Origin: Pyrrhosoma nymphula
Taxonomy: Eukaryota > Arthropoda > Insecta > Odonata > Coenagrionidae
DNA length: 64,000 nucleotides
Direction: 5' to 3'
Assembly: GCA_963573305.1 (NCBI GenBank)
Contig: OY754332.1
Coordinates: 137,881,977-137,945,976, forward strand
Shown: one piece after another, positions 45,011 through 56,230 of the stretch
Layout: every line of letters starts with the position of its first letter
Numbering within the stretch: the stretch's first letter is position 1
Position numbers and translations under genes: made by a program
The notes under the pieces: model-generated
Seen by the model: only the letters and a program-made list of their open reading frames with translations
Database searches by the model: none
Told to the model about the DNA's origin: nothing

Positions 45011-47653
45011 TTCAGGAGTCATGGTTGCATTTTCGAACACTAAAGTTTTTCGTCGTGTTCCTTGTGCCCAAAAAACTGATAATTGAAAGTTTCACAAAGA
45101 AATTCCATCTTTTTTGTATTTAGAATAGTTTAACATTGAAAGGCCGACCATAAGGCAAAATTTGGATTTTAGGTTGGACACTATTTCTAGGGTCAAATGG
45201 TCATATTAATAAAATTTTGCTTACACTCAAAAAAATTTAAGACCTTTTTCTACCCAGGTATCAAATTTCATCCAAGTGGCATGAAAGAAAGTGTCTCAAA
45301 TTATAGGTAAAAAATGACACATGATCAATGGGACACTCCGTATTACGGGACAGATAGGTTTTACTACATTGACACCAGTATATTCAGTGGTACACTATAG
45401 AGTATAGGTACAAAATATGCTCGAATAAAATTATTTAAAATGATATTTAACCAATAATTAAACTTTAATAAGCTGTTGTAAATTTTCAACACAAAAAATT
45501 TCATTGCATGAGTACGCAAGATGCACCTCGCCCTCGTACTCTATGTCTACGAGCCAATCTCAGCGACTTTATATTTAACCTCTTTTTCAAGTAATGGGAA
45601 GAGAAGATGGAATAGAAATTATTCAACTCTCACTATACTTCAGCTTAATACTTGGTCAGTGTCAGCAATTAGGCCCCTTTCATTTTGGTTACATGCCATA
45701 ATCTCTACATCACAATTGCCTCAACAATACCTGAAGAAATGAATATGTAGAAAGTGGCGTAAGTAGAAATACAACGGGTAACCTGATCCCACAGAAAAAT
45801 GTTACCTGCTTATGTCAAAATAGCGATCTTTTTCAATCATATCCCATCAGAATGCAACATTGGTGATGTGCTTCATTGTTGCAGAGTTTGTACACACATG
45901 ATATCTCACTGAGAATTTCTTCCCCACACTTCCCTATTTCACACAAATGCTTCCAATAATTCCACAGGAGCGGCTAGTGCACTAAGAGTGTCAGGGGTAA
46001 CCTTCGCAAGGAGTTATAACTGAGGGACTATTAAGTATGATCACTGATGGGAAGGAATTAATTACAAAGTAATCCAATTGCCGGTAATGATTGAATTTGA
46101 CTTACTTATCCTTTAAATCATTACTTTTTCAAATTGTAATTTTACTTACTCCCTAAGTAATTGTTACATTTGTGTAATCAATACTCCCGGGATAGTTTTT
46201 AGTTGACATGTAATCAATCAGTCAGCGATAATGCAGATTTCTCCAGTTCTCAGTTATTTTCGCCTGGGAGAGCAGTTGTTCACTAATGTTTACTTCAACT
46301 ATTTGTTTTGACCACCCCTCTTTAGCACATTCTCAAGCCTGTTCTCCACCAGAAACATTTCCCACGCAACATTTAACCACAATGCTATTGCGGCCCAATG
46401 TTTCACTATTTTGATGAGCAGAACATTCTGCTCATGCATGGATGCAAAAAAATACACTGAATTTTGTACCTCCATCTGATTGGATATAAATGTCACATTT
46501 CCACGCAGCATCCTCTCCTCGTGTTGCAGTCAATGAGTTGATCCAGTCTTCAATCAGCCAAAATGAATGTATTACTGTTGAGCACACTACATTGGGACAA
46601 ATATAAAAATATTGAGCTCTTAAATTCATTCAGGAAAATCCATGAGGGCTTCATTTCTGGTTCTTCTGCACTAAATTTTAGTTACTGCCAACTGAAGCAA
46701 ATGCTAAGAAGCAACACAATTTCCATTCCAGAGTGAGCAGTTGCTATGGTTTGGACAACTACGGGAAGTTAGAGATGAATTACAGCTTAAGATGGCTTCA
46801 TACTTCAAAAAATCAATACCATGAGGAAGAATAAAAGAAGGGTGTGTTCAATTTCACTTTAGATCCACAGAGACCTTAAGCTCTAGCAGCGTTAGTTTTT
46901 ACTCAAGGCTCATGAACCTTTTTATGTTCACCTCTCACGCACAGTACATCAGAGCATGTGCTGCACGATGGATTTACTAGGGTGGCCATCTTGCCTTTTT
47001 TCTTCAACCGTCCAACTTTTTGAAACCATATTTTTGGGCAATAAATTGGGAGTCTGGCTATACTGGAGTAATACTTTTTACCTAAGCACAAAAAATACGG
47101 TAAATATATCTCTGGTTGGTGTTCAAAAATTCGGATGGGGGAATCCCTAGAGATGAGAGTTATCATAATTTATACACCGAGCTATTACCAATCATTTTAT
47201 ACCTCCAATTACACCCAGAAGTGTGAGCAAAAATACAATCTTTTATCACGCTAAGTTATAAATACTAATGAACTTGCTGGGTAATAACTTATAATTTTCT
47301 TCTAATAATTAGCTTCATAGAACTGAAAAAGGATAAAAAAACTTGAATACATGTTGATTTTTTGGCAACGAATCCCACGCCTTCTTTACATCTCTTATCC
47401 TCAATTCAGTTACACCTCACTGCCATACTAACGACACAGCTGAACTTCCATCTAAAAGTTCATTTAATACAATCACCAAATCCTGCAAGAGAAACGCTCC
47501 CTCATTTTCTTTATAAGATCTAGTTTTTCCAAAACCAGGAAAATTCGATAAAGTTTGTGTGGAATGTACAAAGCGACGTTTTATTTCCAATTTGTAATTC
47601 TTGAATGACAGCAGGACCAAACATGATTTTTCTTGCAAGATGCTGACATATTG

Positions 47654-47881
47654 GTACAAACCATCAATAATAAGAACTATGATGATGCAATTTTCCACAG
47701 ATAAAAATGTTTTAATCGACCTGGGTTTCGATGTACTGCATCATCATGATGATGCAGTGCATCGAAACCCGGGTCGATTAAAAAATTTTTATCTGTGGAA
47801 AATTGCATCGTTCTAGTTCTTATTATGTTCGTATTCCACAATATCTTGCCTGATTCCTCCCTTTTTGTACAAACCATCAAT
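47654..47881. repeat. 160-bp fold-back palindrome with 15-bp flanking direct repeat
   Basis: Positions 47,667-47,826 form a near-perfect palindrome centred on CATG between 47,746 and 47,747, with six mismatches across 80 paired positions. The direct repeat GTACAAACCATCAAT occurs at 47,654-47,668 and 47,867-47,881. It may be a fold-back MITE or a snap-back duplication. Open frames across it on both strands are mirror images of one another and not genes. Confidence 0.85.
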
Positions 47882-49436
47882 TTGTCTCTTCTCCTCAAAA
47901 GCTGATTTCGTTTTTTCCACCTGCGGTAAGTTTCATGTGTCTAGGCAATTTCAGAATGTTGACATGTATACATCTTGTACATATATCCAGCTGAAGGATG
48001 TACACAAGCATGCCTACATTATATTGCAAAACACTCAGCTCAGTCCAAACTTTTTCGATACAATATACACAGAGTTCAAAAACCAATTGGTACAACATTG
48101 ATCGGCAGTGTGCAATTCAGAAAATACTTCTGATGAGAACTGGACTCTAGTATGGCAGAGAAAATTCCATCAGAAATATTCTTGGAAACTAAAAGGTGGG
48201 AGTTCGTATTAACTGCATTTTAGTGATGGCATTCAAAGATTAGCTCTTGCATGACATTGAAAATTTCAATACAAGCATGTTGAATCTCCATATGAAAATA
48301 AAAAACCATAGTTGAGATCTGTGAGTTATTTTTGATTAGGTTTCAATCTTTCTCAGAAAAGATTATTGAAAATGGCTAACAACTGTGAAAAATCACATAA
48401 AAGTTAATCATAATCCTGCATTTGAAAAAGCCTGGTAATGCTTGGATACCAGGTAAATTTGAATCCACATAGCGAGAAGCCACGTTTGGTAAAGTTTCAC
48501 TGTGCTTAGGAAAGGTATTTTCATGATTTTCTTTTTAAAAATTACAGTGAGTAACCACAGTCAGGGGTAATAAAGGGCATATTGGTTCTAGAAAGCAACA
48601 CTGAAGAGGATATTTTTGGCCAAGATTTCGAATGGTAAGAGGGTTGGTAAAAGGTAAGACGAGATTAATGGGTTGACTCCGTTGGGCATATGCAGTGGCT
48701 CCAAAGGGCTGAAAATTATTAGTAGAACACCATTCATGATTGGACACTACTTGCCACATCAAAACACTTATCTGAGTGCCACGCAAACAACTTGCTTTCC
48801 TTGATTAATTTGATGAGCATATAAGAGGGAAATACAAAAGTGATACCTTTGCCATTGCTCATAATATTGAGCATCTCATTATCAACTCTACTCATTACAT
48901 TGAGATTTCAATTCATTTGTATTGAATTTTTTTGGCATAGGATAGGGAAATTAGGAATTTATTGAGGACAATTGCTTACATTCAAGCAATTTGTCACATC
49001 GTACATACATACCAGTGAGACATTTTTGTACTTGCATGCACCAGGCATTTTGCAGAAATAGAAAGCTTCATCTTCTATGAAAGCAATTTCATCCACTCTA
49101 GTAGAACAAACCAACGGAAGCACTTCTGAAAGAAATATCCATTTATGAGGCTCAAATTCATTAAGTAATATCCACTTCTAAAATATTGAAAGCAAAGCTC
49201 AAATTGCAAGCAAATTTTGCGCTAAAATTTGGATAACATTAAGTACAGAAGACCCCCACCTTACAAATGGTTAACTTTACAAAGGGTTTGCTTTAAACAC
49301 TGCCATGTAAGGATGATAGGTAATTCAAGTCAGAAACTCACGTTGCCTATGCCTGTGTAATCCTAGTGTAGGCTTCCGCGGGTTGATGAGTATGCCTATA
49401 TATACTACTTAGAAACTATATCTAAGGACCAGGGTC

Positions 49437-49670
49437 ATAGTGAATTCCATCATCCCAAGGCGAGACGTTAAGCTAAGTATCATAGAGAAGGTAAACAATT
49501 ACATTAGGTGGGCATGTGAAGCTTTAAGGGCCATTTTCTGTGATGCAAGCAAAAAAATTGGTGATGTGTGTCTTGCTAGAGATGGTCTCCATCTAAATAG
49601 ACATGGTTCTCACACACTTGGTAATATTATTCAAAATACTGTTAAGATTTGCTCTAATTTGGAAAACTAA
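49437..49670 (+). pseudogene. LINE C ORF1, C-terminal end (SGNH-like)
   Basis: The frame reads VIVNSIIPRRDV, then NNYIRWACEALRAIFCD and RDGLHLNRHGSHTLGNII before its stop at 49,668-49,670. DGLHLN with the following Gly-rich turn resembles the Asp-His active-site block of the SGNH/GDSL esterase-like domain found at the end of some CR1-group ORF1 proteins. ORF2 begins 2 nt after this stop, as in compact LINEs. The N-terminal part is absent, so the copy is 5'-truncated. Confidence 0.7.
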
Positions 49671-49672
49671 TT

Positions 49673-50119
49673 ATGGTCCCAGACGGTGAAAATGCGGAAA
49701 ATGTTTCAAAGGGTGCTAGAGAAACATTATGTAATAGAGCATATGAGAATTATCACACCCCAAGTAGTTCAACATTGCATCAGAAATATAAAGCCGATGC
49801 TAAACATGTCAATCACCAAGTAGTCAGAAATAAGGTCAATGAGTTTTCAGCTTCCATCAATCATGAACCCCCCAGCATTAAGAATCTAAATATTATTTTC
49901 CAAAATATCCAATGTCTGAACAACAAAAAACATCTGTTTCAAATGAACAATTGCCCACACATAAATTGCTTGACAGAACACTGGCTAAAGGACAATTTTA
50001 TTGAAGTATTAAAACTGAAAAATTATAATTTAGGATGTCATTTCAGCCGTAGTGTAGCCAGACATGGTGGCACAGCCATTTACCTAAAAGAAAACTTGAA
50101 TTATAAAATATCTCATAAG
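49673..50119 (+). pseudogene. LINE C ORF2, endonuclease part 1
   Basis: The ATG at 49,673 follows the ORF1 stop. After a roughly 75-residue leader the endonuclease starts with IIFQNIQCLNNKKHLF, then INCLTEHWLKDNF, HFSRSVARHGGTAIYLKENL and stops being LINE sequence at 50,119, where a hAT element is inserted (target duplication CTCATAAG, 50,112-50,119). The protein resumes at 55,137 with SNICELSVEKNF. Across this junction the frame changes by one base, so a small indel occurred in addition to the insertion. Confidence 0.82.
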
Positions 50120-50461
50120 TAGGGACCCTGAAAAGTGGTAAATAAACTCGAGGGAAAGTGGTGTAAAAATCATAGCCCCAGCGGTGCAAAAATCGCAAAT
50201 TTCATTCTCCGGCGGTGAAAAAAATATTTACGTATTTCTCAATTTAAACAAACAAAGAATTGTATTAGAGACATAAATTGATGTATCTAACTTATTCTAT
50301 CAAATCTTCATTGATAGTTAACAAAATACACAGATACACGCAAAATACACGCCATTACAAAGGTCACTCAATGGCCACCCAGCCTGTGAGGACTGTGTTG
50401 TGTGGGTTGCCTATCACCAATTTCCTTGATATTGTTTCTTTGCGTATTCAAGCATGATGTG

Positions 50462-50800
50462 TAGGGACCCTGAAAAGCGGTAAAAAAGGTCAAGGGAAAG
50501 CTGTAAAAAAATCAATTATCATAGAGAAAGCAGGTTAAAAATCTTGAATTTCATGAAACGGGTAAAGAGAAAAAGTTGTTTATTTATCAACTGAAACATA
50601 CAATGGACTTCATTGTTGACTCATGTTGAAAGATATAACCATTTATAAATACATAAAATAAGAAATAAATACACAAATAAATTGCATAAGAAATAAACAC
50701 ATACAGGAATCACATATCGTGGCATAACTCAGTCACATGAAGAGCCAAAGATTATGTTAAGTTGAATTTCCAAAGTTTCTGGGGAAGCATTGGTTCTCAA
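50462..50800. repeat. Second copy of the hAT element 1 left end
   Basis: TAGGGACCCTGAAAAG recurs at 50,462, 342 bp inside the outer end, and the following 150 bp or so (GAAAGC, TAAAAATC, GAATTTCAT in the same order) resemble the outer end. It is either a duplicated terminus or the remains of a related element inserted in tandem; no separate right end or target duplication was found. Confidence 0.65.
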
Positions 50801-52521
50801 ATCACTTAGTATATTTCCATTTGAAGAAATAGGCCGCTCACAGTCCACATTTGAACATGGAACCTACAACACCTTTACACAAGGTTCCACAAACTCACTG
50901 TTGTCTCCCTTGATGCTCAGAAATGTATGGAGCACAACAACTTTCTCACCTTTTCGGAATTTTTCTTTTACAGTAGATTGCATGCACAAATAGCAAGTAA
51001 GTAGCACTGTGCTGTCAAGTTTATTCATAAGATTAATGGATGCTGCTGTCTGCACAAGGGATGCTTCAGTGTTTTGAATAATGTTCTTCACATCAAATAA
51101 TTTTCCCACACTTTAAGTCAAGTTCTGGGCAGTATCCGGTGTTAAAAGCCTAGTTAACTTAACCTCCCACAAACTCCCTAGATTTGTGAACAGTTGTATT
51201 AACTCTACCCTCCTTACCCCTGACTTAAGGTTATTAATGGCATAAGTTGTCTGACTGCCTAATAAACCTTTACTAACCATCTTAAAATTGTAAAGTAGGC
51301 CATCAATTCTTCTTTGCAACTTATGTATGAAAGAAAATGATGATCCCTCTAAGGTGACAATAGAGTCAATTATCTGTTGCCCATGTTCTTTGAGAAAAGT
51401 TCCACTGGCTTTGATTATTTGAATGTTTTGCTCTTCTAATTTAGCTAAGTATTTCACTGCAACACCTCCCTCATCCACAGTCTTGCTAAAGTCTGCCATA
51501 TCCTGAATATGTTCCCAAATAAATTGCTGACTTGAACCAAGAATTTCATCTTGTCATGACTGGTGATGGAAAAGCAGTTGTCTTTGATTCATCTTCTGGA
51601 TAGTGCTCTTTTACGAAAGAAATATATCTATATTTCCTCTTTCTAGTGTTGAGAAAGATCATCTTTCCATTGGACACTCATAAATTCAAGTCATGAAGCT
51701 CTGTAGAAAACAAATTGGCTACAAGATTCAGCTAATGGGCCCAGCACTAAACGTGTGTCATTGCAGGATAGAGAACATTACACATTTGGGCACACAAAGT
51801 CACGTATCTAACTGAATCTGTTACCAAAGCTATGGAATTGTCGTAAGAAATTTCATATTCTTGTATTACAGCCATTACAGCTCTGGAGCATTCAGTTGCA
51901 TTTGCCTGTTGTAGCATTTTAACTGACCCTACAAAGAACTACTGCTCCACGGTGCAGGACCGTATCCTTAGCAAGACAATGAATACACACAGATCCTTCC
52001 TGTCAGTGGTCTTATCACACATAATTGCAACTTGTTGGTCTTCACTCTGATGCCTTTATCTGCTCCTTTCTTTTCTTGGCAACTTGTGGAGTATATTTCA
52101 CGCTGCAGGTATCAGCACCTGGAATGTCTCCTGCTCCTGCAGTTATTCTGAAATTTTCAACAAAATAAAGTCTTGCTGCTTGCAAAGTTCAATTGCTGAA
52201 GTATACAATATTCAATGCCTCTAAACGAATCAGGCGTGCTGGAGGATATCCCTCGGAAAATTAATAGACATAAAACGCATAAACATAAAAGTCAGAGTAC
52301 TAACTGGGTCACAAATCAATTCCTCTATTTCTTGCTTAACTTTTTGCATTGCTGATTGTGTCTGATATGGACAATTGTCGCTTATTCAACGTCCGTCGTC
52401 GTCCTTCAACATTTTTCGATCTTTGGACATAATTGATGTGCTTGCTGCTGCCCCTTATTAGCTTTACGATGGAATCTTTTCTCCTCCAGTCGATTCGGAT
52501 GTTACAAAATTCGCGCATCAT
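50755..52521 (-). pseudogene. hAT element 1 transposase, decayed
   Basis: Read on the minus strand from 52,521, the N-terminus EFCNIRIDWRRKDSIVKLIR resembles a degenerate BED/CGGBP1-like zinc finger with one Cys lost. Mid-protein blocks read VTDSVRYVTLCAQ and, nearby, NVLYPAMTHV followed by C-W-A-H and LNLVANLF, the conserved CxAHxLNL region. The end of the protein has the hAT dimerisation block DCERPISSNGNILSDLRTNA then SPETLEIQLN near 50,760-50,850. Stops and frameshifts are scattered throughout, so the gene is inactive. Mobilisation in trans would be needed for any recent movement. The CxAHxLNL and dimerisation blocks make the superfamily assignment firm. Confidence 0.8.
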
Positions 52522-52662
52522 GATTTTGCTTCTTGCGTCAAATATATATATAAACCATCGCTTTCAAACTCCTTTTGGCGATCAAATATGCTGACAGTTT
52601 TCGGCATTATGGTATACAGAGATACTTTTTCTGATCAACAGTAGCTCCGATCGAACTATGTA

Positions 52663-53977
52663 CAGGGTGGCGATCGGCAGGGAAAACCGGGAAAACCTGG
52701 AATTGTCAGGGAATTTAGAATTTCTGGAAAAGTCAGGGAAATGTCAGGGAATTCTTGTAACAGTCAGGGAGAGCTGGGATAGGAAATTCTCGTTATTTTT
52801 ACACCATTACGTTTATCGGTCAGTCTTTCTCGCCCTTTATTTCACCAGCTAAAACTAACGTCTGTCACTGACGTGCATGGACTAAACCCCATCAATTAGT
52901 GGAATATTCAGTTATGAATCTTATTGGTTGTGAATCTTAGTTATTTAGTTGTAAATCAGACTAACGATGTATCTCTTTTGCATATCCTTATTGCGATATT
53001 TGCCTAGTAGTGTTCAAATTGTGACTAAAATGTATTACGCTCATCACAAGTGATCCAAGGCTATGTTGTTCGGAAAATTTTACTTCGTATTTTTTTTTGA
53101 AACTTCCGAGACTCAGGTCAAGAGATAGCTGGAACACACTAGCTCGTAGTAAATACATGCTTGCAGTTCTAAAAATATGCGACGATGATTATTAAAATTG
53201 TAGTATAAGTACGATCTCACGTGTAAACAAAATATTACGCAAGATCATCTTCGATTCCTAAACCCCCCTTCGTGAGACAGTAAGAAGAGCCCTCCTCCCC
53301 TCCCCACTTTTCATGCTCAACGTAATTGTTGAATGGGCCCTCTCGAAGCAATTTAGTCAGGTCACAAACCAACTCAAATATGATATTCCTGAATATGATG
53401 CTGCCATTGCCAATTGCTTGCTCTTGTCTTCGCTCGCAGTGGCGAGCTTACATTTTGTTTGTTTATACAGATATTTTTACATTTTTTAGTTCCCTCTTGC
53501 AGTCAAGGGGTTATAACCACGTTAATCTAATTGTTATTTGCTTCTGAAGGTCACTCGCGCCATCCGACTTTGATCCAGTTAAATAAATTGACTTTTGTTT
53601 ATATTTTTCGCGCACCATAGTGATACCTGTGTCGGTGTCCGCCAGTAAATTGGCCCTAAACTTTCCCTTCGATGCCTTTTCAGTAATCCCCAACTTCCCA
53701 GAACTACCACGACGCGACTAATTTGGATGAGAGTTTAACTTATGAAGGTTTAATATATTTTTTCATTAGAATGTAAAAAGCAGTACTTTTTGCTTTTAAT
53801 GTATTGATTTCAGCTTTAACATTTTCTGAGGTTTGACGAAAATTTAATTTAACAGAAATAAAATATTCCAATATTAGGTGACCTTTTGGTAATCGGTCAG
53901 GGAAATTGGTAAACCCATCAGGGAAAGGTCAGGGAAAAGTCAGGGGATTTAAGAATTGGATATCAGTAGCCACCCTG
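52663..53977. mobile_element. Nonautonomous TIR element nested in hAT element 1
   Basis: The ends CAGGGTGGC (52,663) and GCCACCCTG (ending 53,977) are inverted and flanked on both sides by TATGTA (52,657-52,662 and 53,978-53,983). Both subterminal regions carry many copies of TCAGGGAAA/TCAGGGAATT. There is no transposase-like frame. The 6-bp flank does not fit classical hAT or Tc1 duplications, so I leave the superfamily open. It interrupts hAT element 1, upstream of its transposase. Confidence 0.82.
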
Positions 53978-55136
53978 TATGTATAAACGTGTGGTGACAC
54001 TAGTTCATCCAGAGATACTGAGAAACGGAAATATCTGCCTGAGAAGACTTGTCTTTTGTTGGTACCTCCCCGCCGCGCCGGCGACGCCGCAACTTATTCG
54101 AAATGACAATTAATGCCGGCTTGCCTGACTTAATTTTTTAAAATTTCTTTTGGGACAAATAATGAGCCGCATCATCCGGAAATATTAGTGTCCCTATCTC
54201 GTACTTTTTACCGCCCCTCCATGTCGGCGACTCTCCAGCCGCCGACCCTCCGCTACGGGCGCCGAATCAGTTCGCTGCGGCGTGATTGCCGTCGCGCCGG
54301 AGTCATTTCATAAAGTCGGCAACATAATATACTCAACATCAGTCAGTGAATTCGATATTTTATCCTTAAATAATTCATTTTGTCTATCCGAGGAGTAATT
54401 ACGACCGGTCAGTCACAGCTTAGGTAGAGCGCTCTTTGAATAAGATTATTACGTCCGATTGACAACTTTATTTGTCTCTTCGCCCGACCGCTAACACATT
54501 TATGATACTCTTGTGTACCGTAGTTATAGGTGCAATTAATGCTATGCGCAGACTTTCTGAAATCATATTTCATAAGCGCAATTGCTTGAATGGCAACTTT
54601 TCTGTAGAATCTATCGGGATAAATACTACGCAGGTCATATTTCGGCGGCGCGACGAAAACGATGCGCCCGACCCCGCCACCATGAATGCGATCTAGGAAG
54701 ACATACGCAGATTTCATGGTCACGTGCATCATCAGACTGATGATAACGTCGTGGTCACGTTAATAGTAATTATTTATTTATTTCACACCATGAGTTTACT
54801 AACATTTTTTCACCAAATGGGACGGCGACTTTCATTACGCGTTTTACATACATATCAAAATAAAACTTAAAGAATTTCATGTTTTATTTTCGCAAAATAT
54901 TGTACGATAGGTCTAAAAAAAAGTGAAATTTCGCGCAAAATATCGCACTAACAGCCAAATACAGTTAAATTTCGCGAATAAAAAGTTATTCGCGAATTTC
55001 GGTGAATTTCGTTAACGTGAAAATGGCAAATTTTAACTTTTTTGGGCTTCAAACATCAAAATAACAACTTGTATGCTCTTTAAACAAAATTCGCGAAAAA
55101 ACCCATTCGCGAAATTTCAGGGTCCCTACTCATAAG

Positions 55137-55542
55137 TAATATCTGTGAACTAAGTGTGGAAAAAAATTTTGAGATATCAGCAATCACGTTAGATAACCCA
55201 CTGGTCTGCATCATCTGTTGCATCTATCGCTCACCAGCTGGAGACCTAGATGTTTTCTTTGACAAAATGCAAGTATTACTAAATGACCTTCTCCAACAAC
55301 AAAAGTTACTCATGTTGGGGGGAGATTTTAACATAGATCTTCTCTGTACCACCCAAGAATCTACGAGATTCAAAGATATGATATTCTCATATGGCCTAAA
55401 ACTGCTAATCAATGAGCCAACTAGAATACAGGGGTTATCTGCAACATGTCTAGATAATGTACTTGTACCAAGTTATGTAAATTGTAACTCTTTCCTGACT
55501 CCTGAATATCTCTCTGACCATTTAGGCATCATCGTTGAATTA
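55137..55542 (+). pseudogene. LINE C ORF2, endonuclease part 2
   Basis: The frame reads ICELSVEKNFEISAITLD, IICCIYRSPAGDLDVFF, LMLGGDFNIDLLC, NEPTRIQGLSATCLDNVLV and EYLSDHLGIIVEL, which are the catalytic GDFN and SDH blocks of the endonuclease. It breaks at 55,542. The apparent last 14 codons of the open frame (to 55,587) are not LINE sequence but the start of the inserted element's terminal inverted repeat. Joined to 60,335, the sequence continues in the same frame with one stop (EP-stop-ITENNN), explained most simply by CGA to TGA. Confidence 0.85.
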
Positions 55543-56046
55543 CTGTCCATGCAAAAAGTTGAGATACCAGAGTTTGAGATGTTATAACTCATTAACCAAT
55601 AAACCTATTGCAACACTGTAAACTGCATATGAAAGGTAATTTATATGTCCGTCCGACTGGTTTACTTAGATATTTTTTAGTACTGTTTAAATATTTTTAA
55701 TGTGAGCTTCTATGAAAAAAGGCATGCTTTTTGCCGGTTCAAAAACGGTAGCACCACTTCTTACGTTAATAACGTAGAATCTTACCACTGTATCCACAAG
55801 AAATTGGTTATAGGTAAAAACAAGACTATAAATAATAAGTCTATCAAAAAAGAATGTTGTAAAAATATAAATTATATCGGATAAAGTTTACTACTTTCGG
55901 ATATGCTATTTTCGTTATTTGAAAGCTTACGAGGTATTTTAAAGTATCGTTGGCAGCAGATGAAAGCCCATATGGCGAATATATGAACAAAACCATTCCT
56001 GTTATATCCTTCTATTTTATTTCGATTTTTATTTATCCTTCATTTT
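55543..56046 (+). repeat. Left 504-bp terminal inverted repeat
   Basis: It begins CTGTCCATGCAAAAAG next to TA and is matched base for base, apart from about six differences, by the reverse complement of 59,829-60,332. Matching stops on both sides at the CATTTT sequence. Confidence 0.95.
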
Positions 56047-56230
56047 AACGCTCCGAGATAGCTTCGCCCAGCGCTGATGCCTACCGGGGGAAGAAAGAGA
56101 AAGTTACACAGCGTTGCCAAGGTACCTCATATGAGTCATGAATTCCCGCGGGGTCCTTCCCCACTTACTCATTTCCTGGAGAGGCAAGAAACCGATAAAT
56201 AGTATGCATTAGCAAAAAGACCCTCAAGAG

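Larger units (their letters stand above)
44453..49429. other. Mostly unassigned; probable upstream intron of the host gene
   Basis: No upstream exon with a matching phase could be fixed. A minus-strand frame near 47,417-47,640 (RRFVHSTQTLSNFPGFGKT) has a possible acceptor (TCTCTTGCAG) inside it but no recognisable domain. The stretch also holds a 131-bp two-unit repeat near 44.8-45.0 kb and a fold-back element at 47.65-47.88 kb. Elsewhere nothing stands out. Confidence 0.4.
50120..55128 (-). mobile_element. hAT element 1 (5.0 kb)
   Basis: Terminal inverted repeats TAGGGACCCTGAAA at 50,120 and its reverse complement ending at 55,128 are flanked by the 8-bp direct repeat CTCATAAG (50,112-50,119 and 55,129-55,136). 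An 8-bp target duplication with a TAGGG-type TIR is diagnostic of hAT elements. Its transposase lies on the minus strand (50,755-52,521). A 1.3-kb nonautonomous element is nested at 52,663-53,977. The left terminus is present twice (50,120 and 50,462). A 107-codon minus-strand frame with a real ATG at 54,732 (to 54,409) is not recognised. Confidence 0.93.

Noticed and set aside
47417..47640. Upstream exon of the host gene
   Set aside because: An acceptor-like TCTCTTGCAG exists but the frame, phase and boundaries cannot be matched to the exon at 44,452, so I left it as unassigned.
47601..47898. Two similar small genes facing each other
   Set aside because: They are the two halves of the 160-bp palindrome read on opposite strands.
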